Part shown: positions 7,538 to 14,501 of the stretch, piece by piece
How positions within the stretch are numbered: position 1 is the first letter of the stretch
How the letters are laid out: each line of letters opens with the position of its first letter
Assembly: GCA_934457515.1 (NCBI GenBank)
Contig: CAKSHV010000006.1
Coordinates: 1-14,501 of the forward strand
DNA length: 14,501 bases
Source: an uncultured Clostridia bacterium
Lineage (GTDB): Bacteria; Bacillota; Clostridia; RGIG6154
Reading direction: 5' to 3'
Position numbers and translations under genes: made by a program
The notes under the pieces: generated by a model
Told to the model about the DNA's origin: nothing
Database searches by the model: none
The model's input: the letters and a program-made list of their open reading frames with translations, nothing else

Positions 7538-8374
7538 TTATAATGTGGTGGTAATGCGCGTTCTGTCGCGCGGAATTTTGATGACGTATTCAATACAGTC
7601 GCCCCGGTCTTTTTTCTGTGTTAAAATGGGCACGCCCGCACGCTTTACCACATCGATTGCTTTGTTCACGGTGTTTAAAAACATTCGCAGCTCAACAATT
7701 CCCTTAATTCTGCCCTCTTTTTCGTTTTTCGGTGCCGACAGCCGCTCAAGCGTGCGCTCGATTAACATTTCGGTCTGCGTAACGTTTAACTGTTTTTCGC
7801 ACACGATTTTCAAAATTTTAAGCTGCAGCTGCTCGTCCGCAATGCGCAAAAGCGCACGTGCGTGCCGCTCGGTCAAACCGTTGTCCTGAATCATCTTCCG
7901 TGCCTCGGTCGGCAGCTTTAATAATCTGATTTTGTTTGCAACCGCCGACTGGCTTTTGCCCAGTTTTCTGGCAATTTGCTCCTGGGTGTATTTGTGCTCC
8001 TGCACCAAGTGAAAAATCGCCTCTGCCTCCTCCATAAACGTTAAATCCGCACGCTGCAAATTCTCAAGCAGTGCAATAATTGCCGAGTCATTCTCGTCCG
8101 CGTCCACAATAATGCAGGGAATCATTTCCTTTCCCGCAAGCTTGGAAGCGCGCATGCGCCGCTCGCCCGAAATCAGCTCATACCCGCCGATAAAATTCTT
8201 GCGGACGGTTATCGGCTGAATCACGCCGTACTCCTTAATGCTCATGGCAAGCTCGTCCAATTGCCCCGATGCAAACAGCTTCCGCGGCTGATACGGATTG
8301 GTGGTTATTTTGCTGATTGGTATTTGCGTAATTTGGGTAACCGACCCGCTTCTTTCCTGTAACATTTCTTTCAT
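7538..8374 (-). CDS. noc: ParB-family nucleoid occlusion protein (Noc type)
   Basis: This 278-residue DNA-binding protein belongs to the ParB/Noc CTPase family, which spreads from specific DNA sites and links the nucleoid to chromosome segregation or division control. The N-terminal ParB domain holds GGYELISGERRMRASKLAG (63-81), which includes the CTP-binding GERR, and ENLQRADLTFMEEA (104-117). The helix-turn-helix is TQEQIARKLGKSQSAVAN (130-147). C-terminal residues 215-278 are charged and probably dimerise. Four positions that, as I recall, separate Noc from ParB specificity read Q142, K148, K153 and R170, all Noc-like. Position directly after rsmG also fits Noc. The N-terminus lacks the FSRFFGL-like amphipathic helix of Bacillus Noc. 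The start is supported by AGGAAGGA about 7 nt upstream. A plain Spo0J/ParB function cannot be fully excluded, since soj and spo0J are not next to it. Confidence 0.87.
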   Translation of the reverse strand: MKEMLQERSGSVTQITQIPISKITTNPYQPRKLFASGQLDELAMSIKEYGVIQPITVRKNFIGGYELISGERRMRASKLAGKEMIPCIIVDADENDSAIIALLENLQRADLTFMEEAEAIFHLVQEHKYTQEQIARKLGKSQSAVANKIRLLKLPTEARKMIQDNGLTERHARALLRIADEQLQLKILKIVCEKQLNVTQTEMLIERTLERLSAPKNEKEGRIKGIVELRMFLNTVNKAIDVVKRAGVPILTQKKDRGDCIEYVIKIPRDRTRITTTL

Positions 8375-8477
8375 TTTAACATCCTTCCTCTCTTTTCCCT
8401 GCTTGTTTCTCTCTTTTTCTTGTTTTTTATCTGCCGCGGCACAGCTTATTTTAGCATGCTTTGCCGTTTACTGGTTA

Positions 8478-8506
8478 ATTATACCATAATTGGAAATATT
8501 TGGAAA
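8478..8506 (-). promoter_or_regulatory. Sigma-A promoter for noc
   Basis: The -35 box TTTCCA (8506-8501, four of six matches), a 17-nt spacer and a perfect -10 box TATAAT (8483-8478) preceded by TGG (extended -10) form the promoter. The predicted start near 8471 leaves a leader of about 97 nt. The last 50 nt of this leader are strongly purine-rich and end in the noc ribosome binding site. Confidence 0.82.
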
Positions 8507-8514
8507 CCCCTTTA

Positions 8515-8547
8515 TGAAAAAAATTATCGCAAAACGCGACAATTTTT
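8515..8547 (-). terminator. Intrinsic terminator of the rnpA-rsmG operon
   Basis: Starting 6 nt after the rsmG stop codon, AAAAATTGTCGC (8547-8536) pairs with GCGATAATTTTT (8530-8519) with one G-U pair, around the loop GTTTT. The descending arm runs into a row of seven T. The stem is A/T-rich at its base, so efficiency may be moderate, but its place between operon end and the noc promoter supports it. Confidence 0.75.
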
Positions 8548-8553
8548 CACAAT

Positions 8554-9255
8554 TTATAAGGGTTGTTTTGCGGGTTTTCCGGCTTTTCTGGGGTATTGCG
8601 TCGGGGTCGGTCGAACTTTTTTTATCGAAACCAAAACGTGTTCGTAGTCGGTATCGGGAATTTTTTCTTCCAAAACCTCCAAAACCTCCCCGCCCAGCTT
8701 TTTTATTGCATTTTTCGCCAAAATAACCTCTTCGCTTGCTTTCGGTCCTTTCATGGCAACAAAGCACCCGCCTGTCTTTACAAAAGGCAAACAGTATTCC
8801 GAAAGAGTGGAAAGATTTGCAACCGCGCGCGCAACCGCATAATCGAACGATTCGCGGTAAAGCCTATCCTGTCCGCCGTCTTCGGCGCGCGCATGCACAA
8901 AGGTAACGCCATCCAAAGAAAGCGCCTCGCACACTGCCTGCAAAAACCCGATTCGTTTTTGCAATGAGTCCAGCAAACAAAGCTCAATCTCGGGCTTTAA
9001 AATTTTAAGGACCAGTCCCGGGAATCCCGCGCCCGTTCCAACGTCAATCACCTTGCCCGAAACGCCTGTTTTCAGGCACATGGCACTGTCTAAAAAATGT
9101 TTATCCGCAACCTCTGTCGGCTCGGTAATCGCAGTCAAATTAATTTTTTCATTCCATTCGGCAAGCAGCGCCGCATAGGTTTCAAGCTGCTTAAGCTGCG
9201 TGTCCGACACCGAAATATTCAAATCCGAAAATCCTTTTTTCAGCCGCTCAATCAT
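8554..9255 (-). CDS. rsmG: 16S rRNA (guanine-527-N7)-methyltransferase RsmG
   Basis: RsmG (GidB) uses S-adenosylmethionine to form m7G at position 527 of 16S rRNA, in the 530 loop near the decoding site; loss of this mark is known to give low-level streptomycin resistance in other bacteria. The 233-residue length is normal. Visible motifs are [10 protein letters not shown] (34-43), the SAM-binding [11 protein letters not shown] (71-81), [12 protein letters not shown] (94-105), HARAED (121-126), ARAVANL (142-148) and the typical tail [13 protein letters not shown] (221-233). The start is set by AGGAGG ending 6 nt upstream. It overlaps the end of mnmG by 8 nt, which suggests translational coupling, and it is the last gene before a terminator. 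Confidence 0.97.
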   Translation of the reverse strand: MIERLKKGFSDLNISVSDTQLKQLETYAALLAEWNEKINLTAITEPTEVADKHFLDSAMCLKTGVSGKVIDVGTGAGFPGLVLKILKPEIELCLLDSLQKRIGFLQAVCEALSLDGVTFVHARAEDGGQDRLYRESFDYAVARAVANLSTLSEYCLPFVKTGGCFVAMKGPKASEEVILAKNAIKKLGGEVLEVLEEKIPDTDYEHVLVSIKKVRPTPTQYPRKAGKPAKQPL

Positions 9256-11146
9256 GTGCGCCCTCCTGTGCCTTTCTTTGTCTGTGCTGCTCTAAAAAGA
9301 TAACAAGCACCGCAATGTCCGCGGGCGAAACGCCCGAAATGCGGCTTGCCTGACCCAAATTTTCGGGCCGTATTTTTTCAAGTTTCTGCCGTGCCTCAAT
9401 GCGCAGACCGTGAATTTCAGCATAATTTACGTCTTTGGGCAGCTTCTTGCCCTCCATTTTTTTAAACGCGGCAATCTGTGCCATCTGACGCTTAATATAC
9501 CCTTCATATTTAATCTGAATTTCCGCCTGCTCGCAAACCGCCTTGGAAAGCGGCTTTCTTTCGCTGTCGCAAACAGCTAAATCCTTGTATGTAACGGGCG
9601 GACGGCACAAAAGCTCCGCCAATTTCACACCCGTTTTAATGGGCGTTTCACCCTTTTCTTCAAGCATTTTATTTAGTTCCTCAGTCGGGCCGACCGATGT
9701 GCTTTTCAGCCGCGCAATTTCCTCTTCGATTTGCTTTTCTTTTTCTTTCATCGCCGCATAGCGCGCATCAGACACTAAGCCTACCTTATGCCCAATCGGC
9801 ATTAAACGTAAATCTGCATTGTCCTGGCGCAGAATCAAGCGGTATTCCGAGCGCGACGTCATCATGCGGTACGGCTCGTTGGTGCCTTTTGTCACCAAAT
9901 CATCCACAAGCGTGCCGATGTAAGAGGTGCTTCTGTCTAAAATCATCGGCTCTCTGCCCAAGATTTTCAGCGCCGCGTTCACGCCTGCAACCAACCCCTG
10001 TGCCGCCGCCTCTTCATAGCCGGAGCTGCCGTTAAACTGCCCAGCGCCGTAAAGTCCCGAAACGGTTTTAAATTCCAAAGTCGGCAGCATTTGCGTCGGG
10101 TCTGCACAGTCGTATTCTATAGCATATGCCGTGCGAATCATTTGCGCATGTTCTAAGCCCGGAATGGTGTGCAGCATGGCAATCTGCACGTCCTCGGGCA
10201 AGCTTGACGACATGCCCTGCACATACATTTCGTTGGTGTCAAGCCCCATCGGCTCAATAAAAAGCTGGTGACGCTCTTTGTCTTTAAACCGCATAACCTT
10301 GTCCTCGATAGACGGACAGTAGCGCGGTCCGATTCCCTCAATCACGCCGCTGAACAATGGCGAGCGGTGAATGTTATCCAAAATCACTTTGTGCGTGTTT
10401 TTATTGGTATAAGTCATATAGCAAACCGCTTTGTTTTCACCGGGGTCGGTTGTGTCAAACGAAAACGGCTGAATTTCCTCGTCGCCGTACTGCACTTCCA
10501 TTTTGTCGAAATCAAGTGTAGTGGACAAAACACGCGCCGGCGTGCCGGTTTTAAAACGCCGAATCGAAATGCCCGCGTCTTTTAAGCACTGTGACAGCGG
10601 TCTTGACGGAAACATGCCGTCCGGTCCGCTCTCGTAGTTCACATCGCCAATGATTACTCTTCCCTTTAAATAAGTTCCGCTCGCAACAATCGCGGCTTTT
10701 ACATTATATATAGCGCCCACATGCGTTTCAACGCAGGTAACGCATCCGTTTTCAATGCCGATTCGGACAATTTCCGCCTGTTTCGGAAACAAATTTTCCT
10801 GAGATTCCACTGCGTGCTTCATATACATCTGATACCGTCTGCGGTCGCTCTGCACGCGAAGAGAATACACCGCGGGTCCCTTGCCGCGGTTTAAAATTTT
10901 CGACTGAATAAAGGTCTTGTCGGCAGCCTTTCCCATTTCGCCGCCCAGCGCGTCAATCTCGCGAACCAAATGCCCTTTAGCCGTTCCGCCGATGCTCGGA
11001 TTGCAGGGCATGTTGCCCACCGCGTCCATATTTATGGTAAACATCAGCGTTTTTAAACCCAGACGGCTTGCAGCAAGCGCCGCCTCCACGCCGGCATGAC
11101 CGCCGCCGATTACCGCCACATCATATTCTCCCGCCAGATAGGACAT
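9248..11146 (-). CDS. mnmG: tRNA uridine-5-carboxymethylaminomethyl(34) synthesis enzyme MnmG
   Basis: MnmG (GidA) is the FAD-binding partner of MnmE. Together they modify U34 of tRNAs reading split codon boxes, with methylenetetrahydrofolate as carbon donor and glycine or ammonium as the added group. The 632-residue length is standard. The FAD motif is [12 protein letters not shown] (12-23). Conserved [13 protein letters not shown] (47-59) contains C48, and YCPSIEDK contains C277, matching the two conserved cysteines of the family. [13 protein letters not shown] (155-167) and [18 protein letters not shown] (364-381) are also present. The C-terminal helical domain that contacts MnmE ends with [14 protein letters not shown]. 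The gene starts 45 nt after mnmE with an AAAGGGTG ribosome binding site at somewhat long spacing. Confidence 0.98.
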   Translation of the reverse strand: MSYLAGEYDVAVIGGGHAGVEAALAASRLGLKTLMFTINMDAVGNMPCNPSIGGTAKGHLVREIDALGGEMGKAADKTFIQSKILNRGKGPAVYSLRVQSDRRRYQMYMKHAVESQENLFPKQAEIVRIGIENGCVTCVETHVGAIYNVKAAIVASGTYLKGRVIIGDVNYESGPDGMFPSRPLSQCLKDAGISIRRFKTGTPARVLSTTLDFDKMEVQYGDEEIQPFSFDTTDPGENKAVCYMTYTNKNTHKVILDNIHRSPLFSGVIEGIGPRYCPSIEDKVMRFKDKERHQLFIEPMGLDTNEMYVQGMSSSLPEDVQIAMLHTIPGLEHAQMIRTAYAIEYDCADPTQMLPTLEFKTVSGLYGAGQFNGSSGYEEAAAQGLVAGVNAALKILGREPMILDRSTSYIGTLVDDLVTKGTNEPYRMMTSRSEYRLILRQDNADLRLMPIGHKVGLVSDARYAAMKEKEKQIEEEIARLKSTSVGPTEELNKMLEEKGETPIKTGVKLAELLCRPPVTYKDLAVCDSERKPLSKAVCEQAEIQIKYEGYIKRQMAQIAAFKKMEGKKLPKDVNYAEIHGLRIEARQKLEKIRPENLGQASRISGVSPADIAVLVIFLEQHRQRKAQEGAHD

Positions 11147-11191
11147 TTTAAAACACGCACCCTTTCTATGTCAAAACACTTAAACCCCGTC

Positions 11192-12529
11192 TTATTTTCC
11201 CAAACAGAAATTGTGGAAAATGCGGTCCACAATCTCCTGCGAAACGGTCTGCCCCGTAATTTCTCCCAAATCCTCAATCGCCTGCTGAATGTCAATGGCA
11301 AGCATATCCTGCGGCATGCCGCACTCTGCGGAGGATAACGCACGCGAAACCGATTCAAAGCAGCGGCTTAAACACTCAAAATGTCGCTCGTTTGTAATAA
11401 TGGTGTCCGAATCCGAAACGTCTTCCTGTGCAAAATCCGCAATTTTTCTCATCAGTCCGTCCATATTTTCACCGCTTTTTGCAGAAACCAAAATGCCGTC
11501 CAAATCCACGTATTTTCCCAAATCTGCTTTGTTCAAAACGAAAATATGTTTCTTGCTTTCCGCAAGTTTTTTAATGGCTTCATCCTCTTCGTCAAGCGGT
11601 TTAGACGCATCAAACACTGCTAAAATAAGCGCCGCATCCTCCGCCGCCGAGCGGCTTTTTTCCACACCGATTTTCTCCACCGTATCCTCGGTTTCATGAA
11701 TTCCCGCCGTGTCCATCAACCGCACGGGTATGCCGAACAGGTTCACGGATTCTTCAATCACGTCGCGGGTTGTGCCCGCAACATCGGTCACAATGGCGCG
11801 CTCCTGCCCCGCCAAATAATTTAAAATAGAAGATTTGCCCACGTTGGGTTTACCGATGACCGCAACGGGCATTCCTTCGCGCAAAATTTTTCCGTAATCC
11901 GCGGTTTTCAGCATACGCTCGATATTAGCAAGCGCCTTTTTTAAGGTATCGATCACGGCGCCCGTTTCAAGCTCTTCAATGTCTTCTTCCGGAAAGTCTG
12001 CCGCCGCCTCTAAATGCGACTCTAAATGCAGCAGTGTTTCACGTAAATCGAGAATTTCTTTGGAAAGACGGCCTTCCAGCTGAAAAACGGCCGCGTCCGC
12101 CCCTTTGTCCGATGCAGCATGAATCAAATCGATAATGCCTTCCGCCTGCGCCAAGTCCATTTTTCCGTTCAAAAACGCTCGTTTACTGAACTCACCCTTT
12201 TCTGCCAGCGCAGCGCCCGCCTCGATGGCGCGCTTAAGCACCTTCTTTGCAACCAAAACACCGCCGTGACAGCTGATTTCGATCACATCTTCGCCGGTAA
12301 ACGAATGGGGTGCTTTAAAAACGGTAACCAAAACCTGGTCGATTTCCGCACCATCTTTATCTAAAATTCTGCCAAACACCACCGTATTTGCCGGAACCTC
12401 AAAAAGGCGCTTTGCACCCTGAGCCTTAAAAATTCGGTCAGTTACACAAAACGCCTCATCACCGCTTATTCGAATGACTGCAATACCGCCGCACCCGGGC
12501 GGCGTTGAAACAGCAGCTATTGTACGCAC
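11192..12529 (-). CDS. mnmE: tRNA uridine-5-carboxymethylaminomethyl(34) synthesis GTPase MnmE
   Basis: MnmE (TrmE, ThdF) is the GTPase partner of MnmG in U34 modification. The 445-residue protein has the folate-binding N-terminal domain (TIAAVSTPPGCGGIAVIRISG, 3-23), a helical domain, and an inserted G domain: G1 GKPNVGKS (226-233), G2 around TTRD (253-256), G3 DTAG (273-276) and G4 NKAD (333-336). The C-terminal catalytic tail reads FCLGK (441-445), a conservative variant of the usual FC(I/V)GK that keeps the essential cysteine C442. The start is GTG with AAGGAG 7 nt upstream, lying 18 nt after jag. Co-transcription with mnmG fits joint function as a heterotetrameric complex. Confidence 0.98.
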   Translation of the reverse strand: MRTIAAVSTPPGCGGIAVIRISGDEAFCVTDRIFKAQGAKRLFEVPANTVVFGRILDKDGAEIDQVLVTVFKAPHSFTGEDVIEISCHGGVLVAKKVLKRAIEAGAALAEKGEFSKRAFLNGKMDLAQAEGIIDLIHAASDKGADAAVFQLEGRLSKEILDLRETLLHLESHLEAAADFPEEDIEELETGAVIDTLKKALANIERMLKTADYGKILREGMPVAVIGKPNVGKSSILNYLAGQERAIVTDVAGTTRDVIEESVNLFGIPVRLMDTAGIHETEDTVEKIGVEKSRSAAEDAALILAVFDASKPLDEEDEAIKKLAESKKHIFVLNKADLGKYVDLDGILVSAKSGENMDGLMRKIADFAQEDVSDSDTIITNERHFECLSRCFESVSRALSSAECGMPQDMLAIDIQQAIEDLGEITGQTVSQEIVDRIFHNFCLGK

Positions 12530-12547
12530 TTTTATTCTCCTTAAAAA

Positions 12548-13180
12548 CTATCTCTTTAAGCTGACAACAACCCGTCTCTCCGGCTCCTCGCCGATGCTGG
12601 AGGTTGTAACATATTCATGATTTTGAAGCGTTGCATGAATAATTCTTCTTTCAAAAGGATTCATGGGCTCAAGAGTCATGTTTCTTCTGTTGCGAACAAC
12701 CTTGTCCGCAATCTTGTTTGCCAGTTTCTCCAAAACTTCCCTGCGCTTTTCTCTGTAATTTTCAGTATCCAGCGTAACGCGCATATATTCGTCGCGGCCT
12801 TTATTTACCACAATGCTGGTCAAATACTGCAGCGCGTCTAATGTTTCGCCGCGTCTGCCGATTAAAAGACCCATTTTTTCGCCTTCCATGGTAACGTTTA
12901 ACGCGTCATCCGTTTCGGTTGCGGTAATGGTTGCGTTTGCGCCGATCAATGGGATAATTCTGTTTAAAAACTCTTCCGCTTTTGCGCCTGCGTCGTTCGA
13001 TACCCAAGCCGCTATTCTGCAGGGTTTTGCGCCCATGCCCAAAAAGCCGGAGGTTGCGTTTTCCAAAACTTCAAATTCAATCTGTTCTTCGTCAACGCCC
13101 AAAAGCTCTGCAGCCTTTGCCTTCGCTTCATTAATGTTTTTTCCGGTTGCTTCTGTCTTTTTTAAAGTATTCATTGACAT
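12548..13180 (-). CDS. khpB: RNA-binding protein Jag/KhpB (Jag-N, KH and R3H domains)
   Basis: This is a cytoplasmic RNA-binding protein of the Jag (KhpB, EloR) family, which in other Firmicutes pairs with KhpA and affects cell elongation and division; the genetic link to yidC is widely conserved. The 210 residues show a Jag-N domain at 6-58 (TGKNINEAKAKAAELLG), a KH domain around 95-165 with the IGRRGETL loop (107-114), and an R3H domain at about 170-205 with NPFERRIIHATLQ, where R178/R179 and H182 give the R-x3-H pattern. The start ATG at 13180 has AGGAGG 9 nt upstream; a second ATG two codons later has poor spacing. The first 50 nt overlap the 3' end of yidC in another frame, so its ribosome binding site lies inside yidC and translation is probably coupled. 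Confidence 0.95.
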   Translation of the reverse strand: MSMNTLKKTEATGKNINEAKAKAAELLGVDEEQIEFEVLENATSGFLGMGAKPCRIAAWVSNDAGAKAEEFLNRIIPLIGANATITATETDDALNVTMEGEKMGLLIGRRGETLDALQYLTSIVVNKGRDEYMRVTLDTENYREKRREVLEKLANKIADKVVRNRRNMTLEPMNPFERRIIHATLQNHEYVTTSSIGEEPERRVVVSLKR

Positions 13181-14006
13181 CTATCTCATCCTCCTGTTTT
13201 TTTGCGGCAAAAATCTTATTTAAAACAAGTGTTTGAATAATCTGAACAATATTGCTCATTACCCAGTAAATACCAACGCCGGCGGGCAGAATGAAGCAGA
13301 AATATGCAGACATAAGCGGCATAATCATGTTCATGGTTTTCATTGTGCCTTCCTGCTGCACTGTTGTTCCCTGCAGTTTTTGCATAATGTACGAAGAAAG
13401 GTATGCGGTTGCCGCCGAAAGAATCGGAATCAGCCACAGCCAGTTTAAATACATCAGTTCAGGCTTTTGGGACAAATCCAGTCCGCAGAACCAAAAGTTT
13501 AATTTTTCAACCGTAACACCTAATTTTTGCTGCACAACGGCGGGGTCTAACTTGCTGCAAATCTCAATCTGCGCCGCAACATTTTTAGCATTTTCGACCG
13601 TGCCGTACATCTGCGTAAGTTTTTCTACAATGTCAGCCGGCAAATGCATAATAAAGGTCAGCGGCTTATTGATAACCTGATACAAACCGATTAAAATCGG
13701 GAACTGAATCAAAAGAGGCAGACAGCCGCCTGCGGGGCTTACGCCCATCTCTTTATACATTTTCATGGTTTCCTGATTCAAACGGTTCGGATCGTCTTTG
13801 TATTTTTCCTGCAGATGCTCAAGCAAAGGCTTAACCTTCTGCATTTTTGTCATGGACTTCTGCTGTTTAATCGCAAGGGGCGACATAAGCAGCTTTACAA
13901 TAATTGTAAACAAAATAATGGTCCAGCCATAATTCGGTACAACGTGATAAATGGCACTGATAATATAACCTAAAGGAGTTGTTATCAGCAGTTCAAAAAC
14001 ATTCAT
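13131..14006 (-). CDS. yidC: Membrane protein insertase YidC/Oxa1 (SpoIIIJ-like)
   Basis: YidC inserts and folds inner-membrane proteins, alone or with SecYEG. The 291-residue form has the five-helix Oxa1 core: helix 1 with GWTIILFTIIVKLLMSPL (27-44), a charged cytoplasmic hairpin (46-88), helix 2 with GGCLPLLIQFPILIGLYQV (93-111), helices near 186-205 and 228-247, and YWVMSNIVQIIQTLVL (247-262). The hydrophilic-groove arginine typical of helix 1 appears to be lysine K38. An external segment of about 60 residues (120-180) is longer than in Bacillus SpoIIIJ. There is no lipobox or cleavable signal peptide, so it is probably not a lipoprotein. The basic tail (KKDRSNRKKH) suits ribosome contact. 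AAGGAGG 6 nt upstream overlaps the yidD stop codon; the genes are 11 nt apart. Confidence 0.97.
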   Translation of the reverse strand: MNVFELLITTPLGYIISAIYHVVPNYGWTIILFTIIVKLLMSPLAIKQQKSMTKMQKVKPLLEHLQEKYKDDPNRLNQETMKMYKEMGVSPAGGCLPLLIQFPILIGLYQVINKPLTFIMHLPADIVEKLTQMYGTVENAKNVAAQIEICSKLDPAVVQQKLGVTVEKLNFWFCGLDLSQKPELMYLNWLWLIPILSAATAYLSSYIMQKLQGTTVQQEGTMKTMNMIMPLMSAYFCFILPAGVGIYWVMSNIVQIIQTLVLNKIFAAKKQEDEIDVNEYFKKDRSNRKKH

Positions 14007-14017
14007 GCGTTTCCTCC

Positions 14018-14230
14018 TTATTTTAGAGGGTCATACCCGCCCTTGGAAAAGGGATGACACCTGAGTATTCGTTTTAATGCAAGATACGAGCCTTTGAATG
14101 CTCCGTATTTTTCAACCGCCTGCAAAGCATATTCCGAGCAGGTTGGAATGAAAATGCAGCTGGGCTGCCTTTTAAGCGGCGAGATAAATTTCCGGTAAAA
14201 TTTAATAAGGATAATGAGCAGCTTCTTCAC
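14018..14230 (-). CDS. yidD: Membrane protein insertion efficiency factor YidD
   Basis: YidD is a small membrane-associated protein that improves YidC-dependent insertion. I start it at GTG 14230, giving 70 residues, because AGGGAGGG lies 7 nt upstream and the family begins at this point; a longer in-frame opening to 14323 only adds sequence that shadows rnpA. The hallmarks are clear: an N-terminal amphipathic or hydrophobic helix ([16 protein letters not shown], 4-19), [11 protein letters not shown] (25-35) and [14 protein letters not shown] (57-70), with cysteines 25, 31 and 58. It overlaps the 3' end of rnpA by 29 nt, a common arrangement, and precedes yidC by 11 nt. Confidence 0.96.
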   Translation of the reverse strand: MKKLLIILIKFYRKFISPLKRQPSCIFIPTCSEYALQAVEKYGAFKGSYLALKRILRCHPFSKGGYDPLK

Positions 14231-14501
14231 TGAGAAACCCTCCCTCTGCGAGCTGTTTGCGCATCGCGTAAAAAATGCCGTCAAATCCGGCATGAACCGC
14301 CGCGCTGCGGGCAACAAAAACAAGGTCTGCGCCGTCTTTTATAAACGGCTCCAAATAACGGAACGATTCGCGGATTTGCCGCCTTAGTTTATTGCGCACA
14401 ACCGCTTTTCCGATTTTTTTTGAAACGGTTATGCCCAAGCGAACACCGCTTTTCCGCTTTAATCCGTACACCACGATATATTTTCCGGCCTGTTTTTTTC
14501 C
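14202..14501 (-). CDS. rnpA: Ribonuclease P protein component, 5' end cut by window edge
   Basis: RnpA is the protein subunit of RNase P and helps the RNA subunit bind and cleave the 5' leader of pre-tRNA. The frame is open to the right edge, with 99 codons visible; about 20 to 25 N-terminal residues are missing compared with the usual 115-120. The visible part begins [14 protein letters not shown] and continues through [20 protein letters not shown] and RESFR, the RNR signature of the family. The GTG at 14474 is an internal codon and not a likely start, because the conserved strand before it is already in frame. The stop lies inside yidD. The gene upstream should be rpmH, outside the window. 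Confidence 0.96.
   Translation of the reverse strand, partial: GKKQAGKYIVVYGLKRKSGVRLGITVSKKIGKAVVRNKLRRQIRESFRYLEPFIKDGADLVFVARSAAVHAGFDGIFYAMRKQLAEGGFLSEEAAHYPY

Noticed and set aside
9013..9026. CCCGGG palindrome resembling a Noc binding site
   Set aside because: Only about 9 of 14 positions fit the consensus I recall, and the bases encode the conserved GFPG of the RsmG SAM-binding motif, which explains them.
11169..11174. Perfect TTGACA box between mnmE and mnmG
   Set aside because: At 17 nt spacing the -10 would be TTAAAA, a poor match overlapping the mnmG start region, so an internal promoter is not supported.
14231..14323. N-terminal extension of yidD by 31 codons
   Set aside because: The extension is antiparallel in sense to no known YidD sequence, lies wholly within rnpA coding, and the GTG at 14230 has an excellent ribosome binding site.
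1..14501. Mobile elements, CRISPR, tRNA, phage genes or a defence system
   Set aside because: I read for repeats, transposase-like frames and RNA genes and saw none; the genes are conserved housekeeping and redox genes in one orientation.

Overview
The window looks like chromosomal DNA from a low-to-mid G+C Clostridia-type Firmicute, probably an uncultured or gut-type lineage. The evidence is the gene order rnpA-yidD-yidC-jag-mnmE-mnmG-rsmG-noc, which is typical of the Firmicute region next to oriC, together with strong AGGAGG-type ribosome binding sites, sigma-A promoters and a large single-chain pyruvate:ferredoxin oxidoreductase, a mark of anaerobes. I cannot assign a genus. Every gene I can support lies on the minus strand, so transcription runs from high to low coordinates.

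Region 14501-8554 is the conserved housekeeping operon. It holds rnpA (5' end cut by the window edge), yidD, yidC, jag/khpB, mnmE, mnmG and rsmG. Genes overlap (rnpA/yidD 29 nt, yidC/jag 50 nt, mnmG/rsmG 8 nt) or lie 11 to 45 nt apart. The products act in tRNA 5' processing, membrane protein insertion, RNA binding, tRNA wobble-uridine modification and 16S rRNA methylation. A hairpin terminator follows rsmG.

Region 8506-5578 has its own promoter and encodes a Noc-type ParB-family protein, then an ApbE flavin transferase and a thioredoxin reductase. A second, near-consensus promoter sits just before apbE, and a terminator closes the unit. The soj/spo0J pair that often follows noc is not here; redox genes take its place.

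Region 5554-1819 is a monocistronic nifJ (PFOR, 1200 aa) between a near-perfect promoter and a long perfect hairpin. Region 1756-1 carries its own promoter and the first 563 codons of a large protein that runs off the left edge. It has an unusual helix-turn-helix-like N-terminal part, a zincin-like segment of the kind seen in GH20/GH67-type enzymes, and a probable TIM-barrel hydrolase domain.

No gap without a gene exceeds 300 bases; the two largest (1690-1876 and 8375-8553) hold terminators and promoters. I saw no tRNA, CRISPR, insertion sequence, prophage or clear parS site. Most of the window is ordinary core genome. The parts that deserve a second look are the left-edge hydrolase-like protein, the Noc variant and its altered neighbourhood, and the very short leader in front of apbE. 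I found no convincing new multi-gene system.
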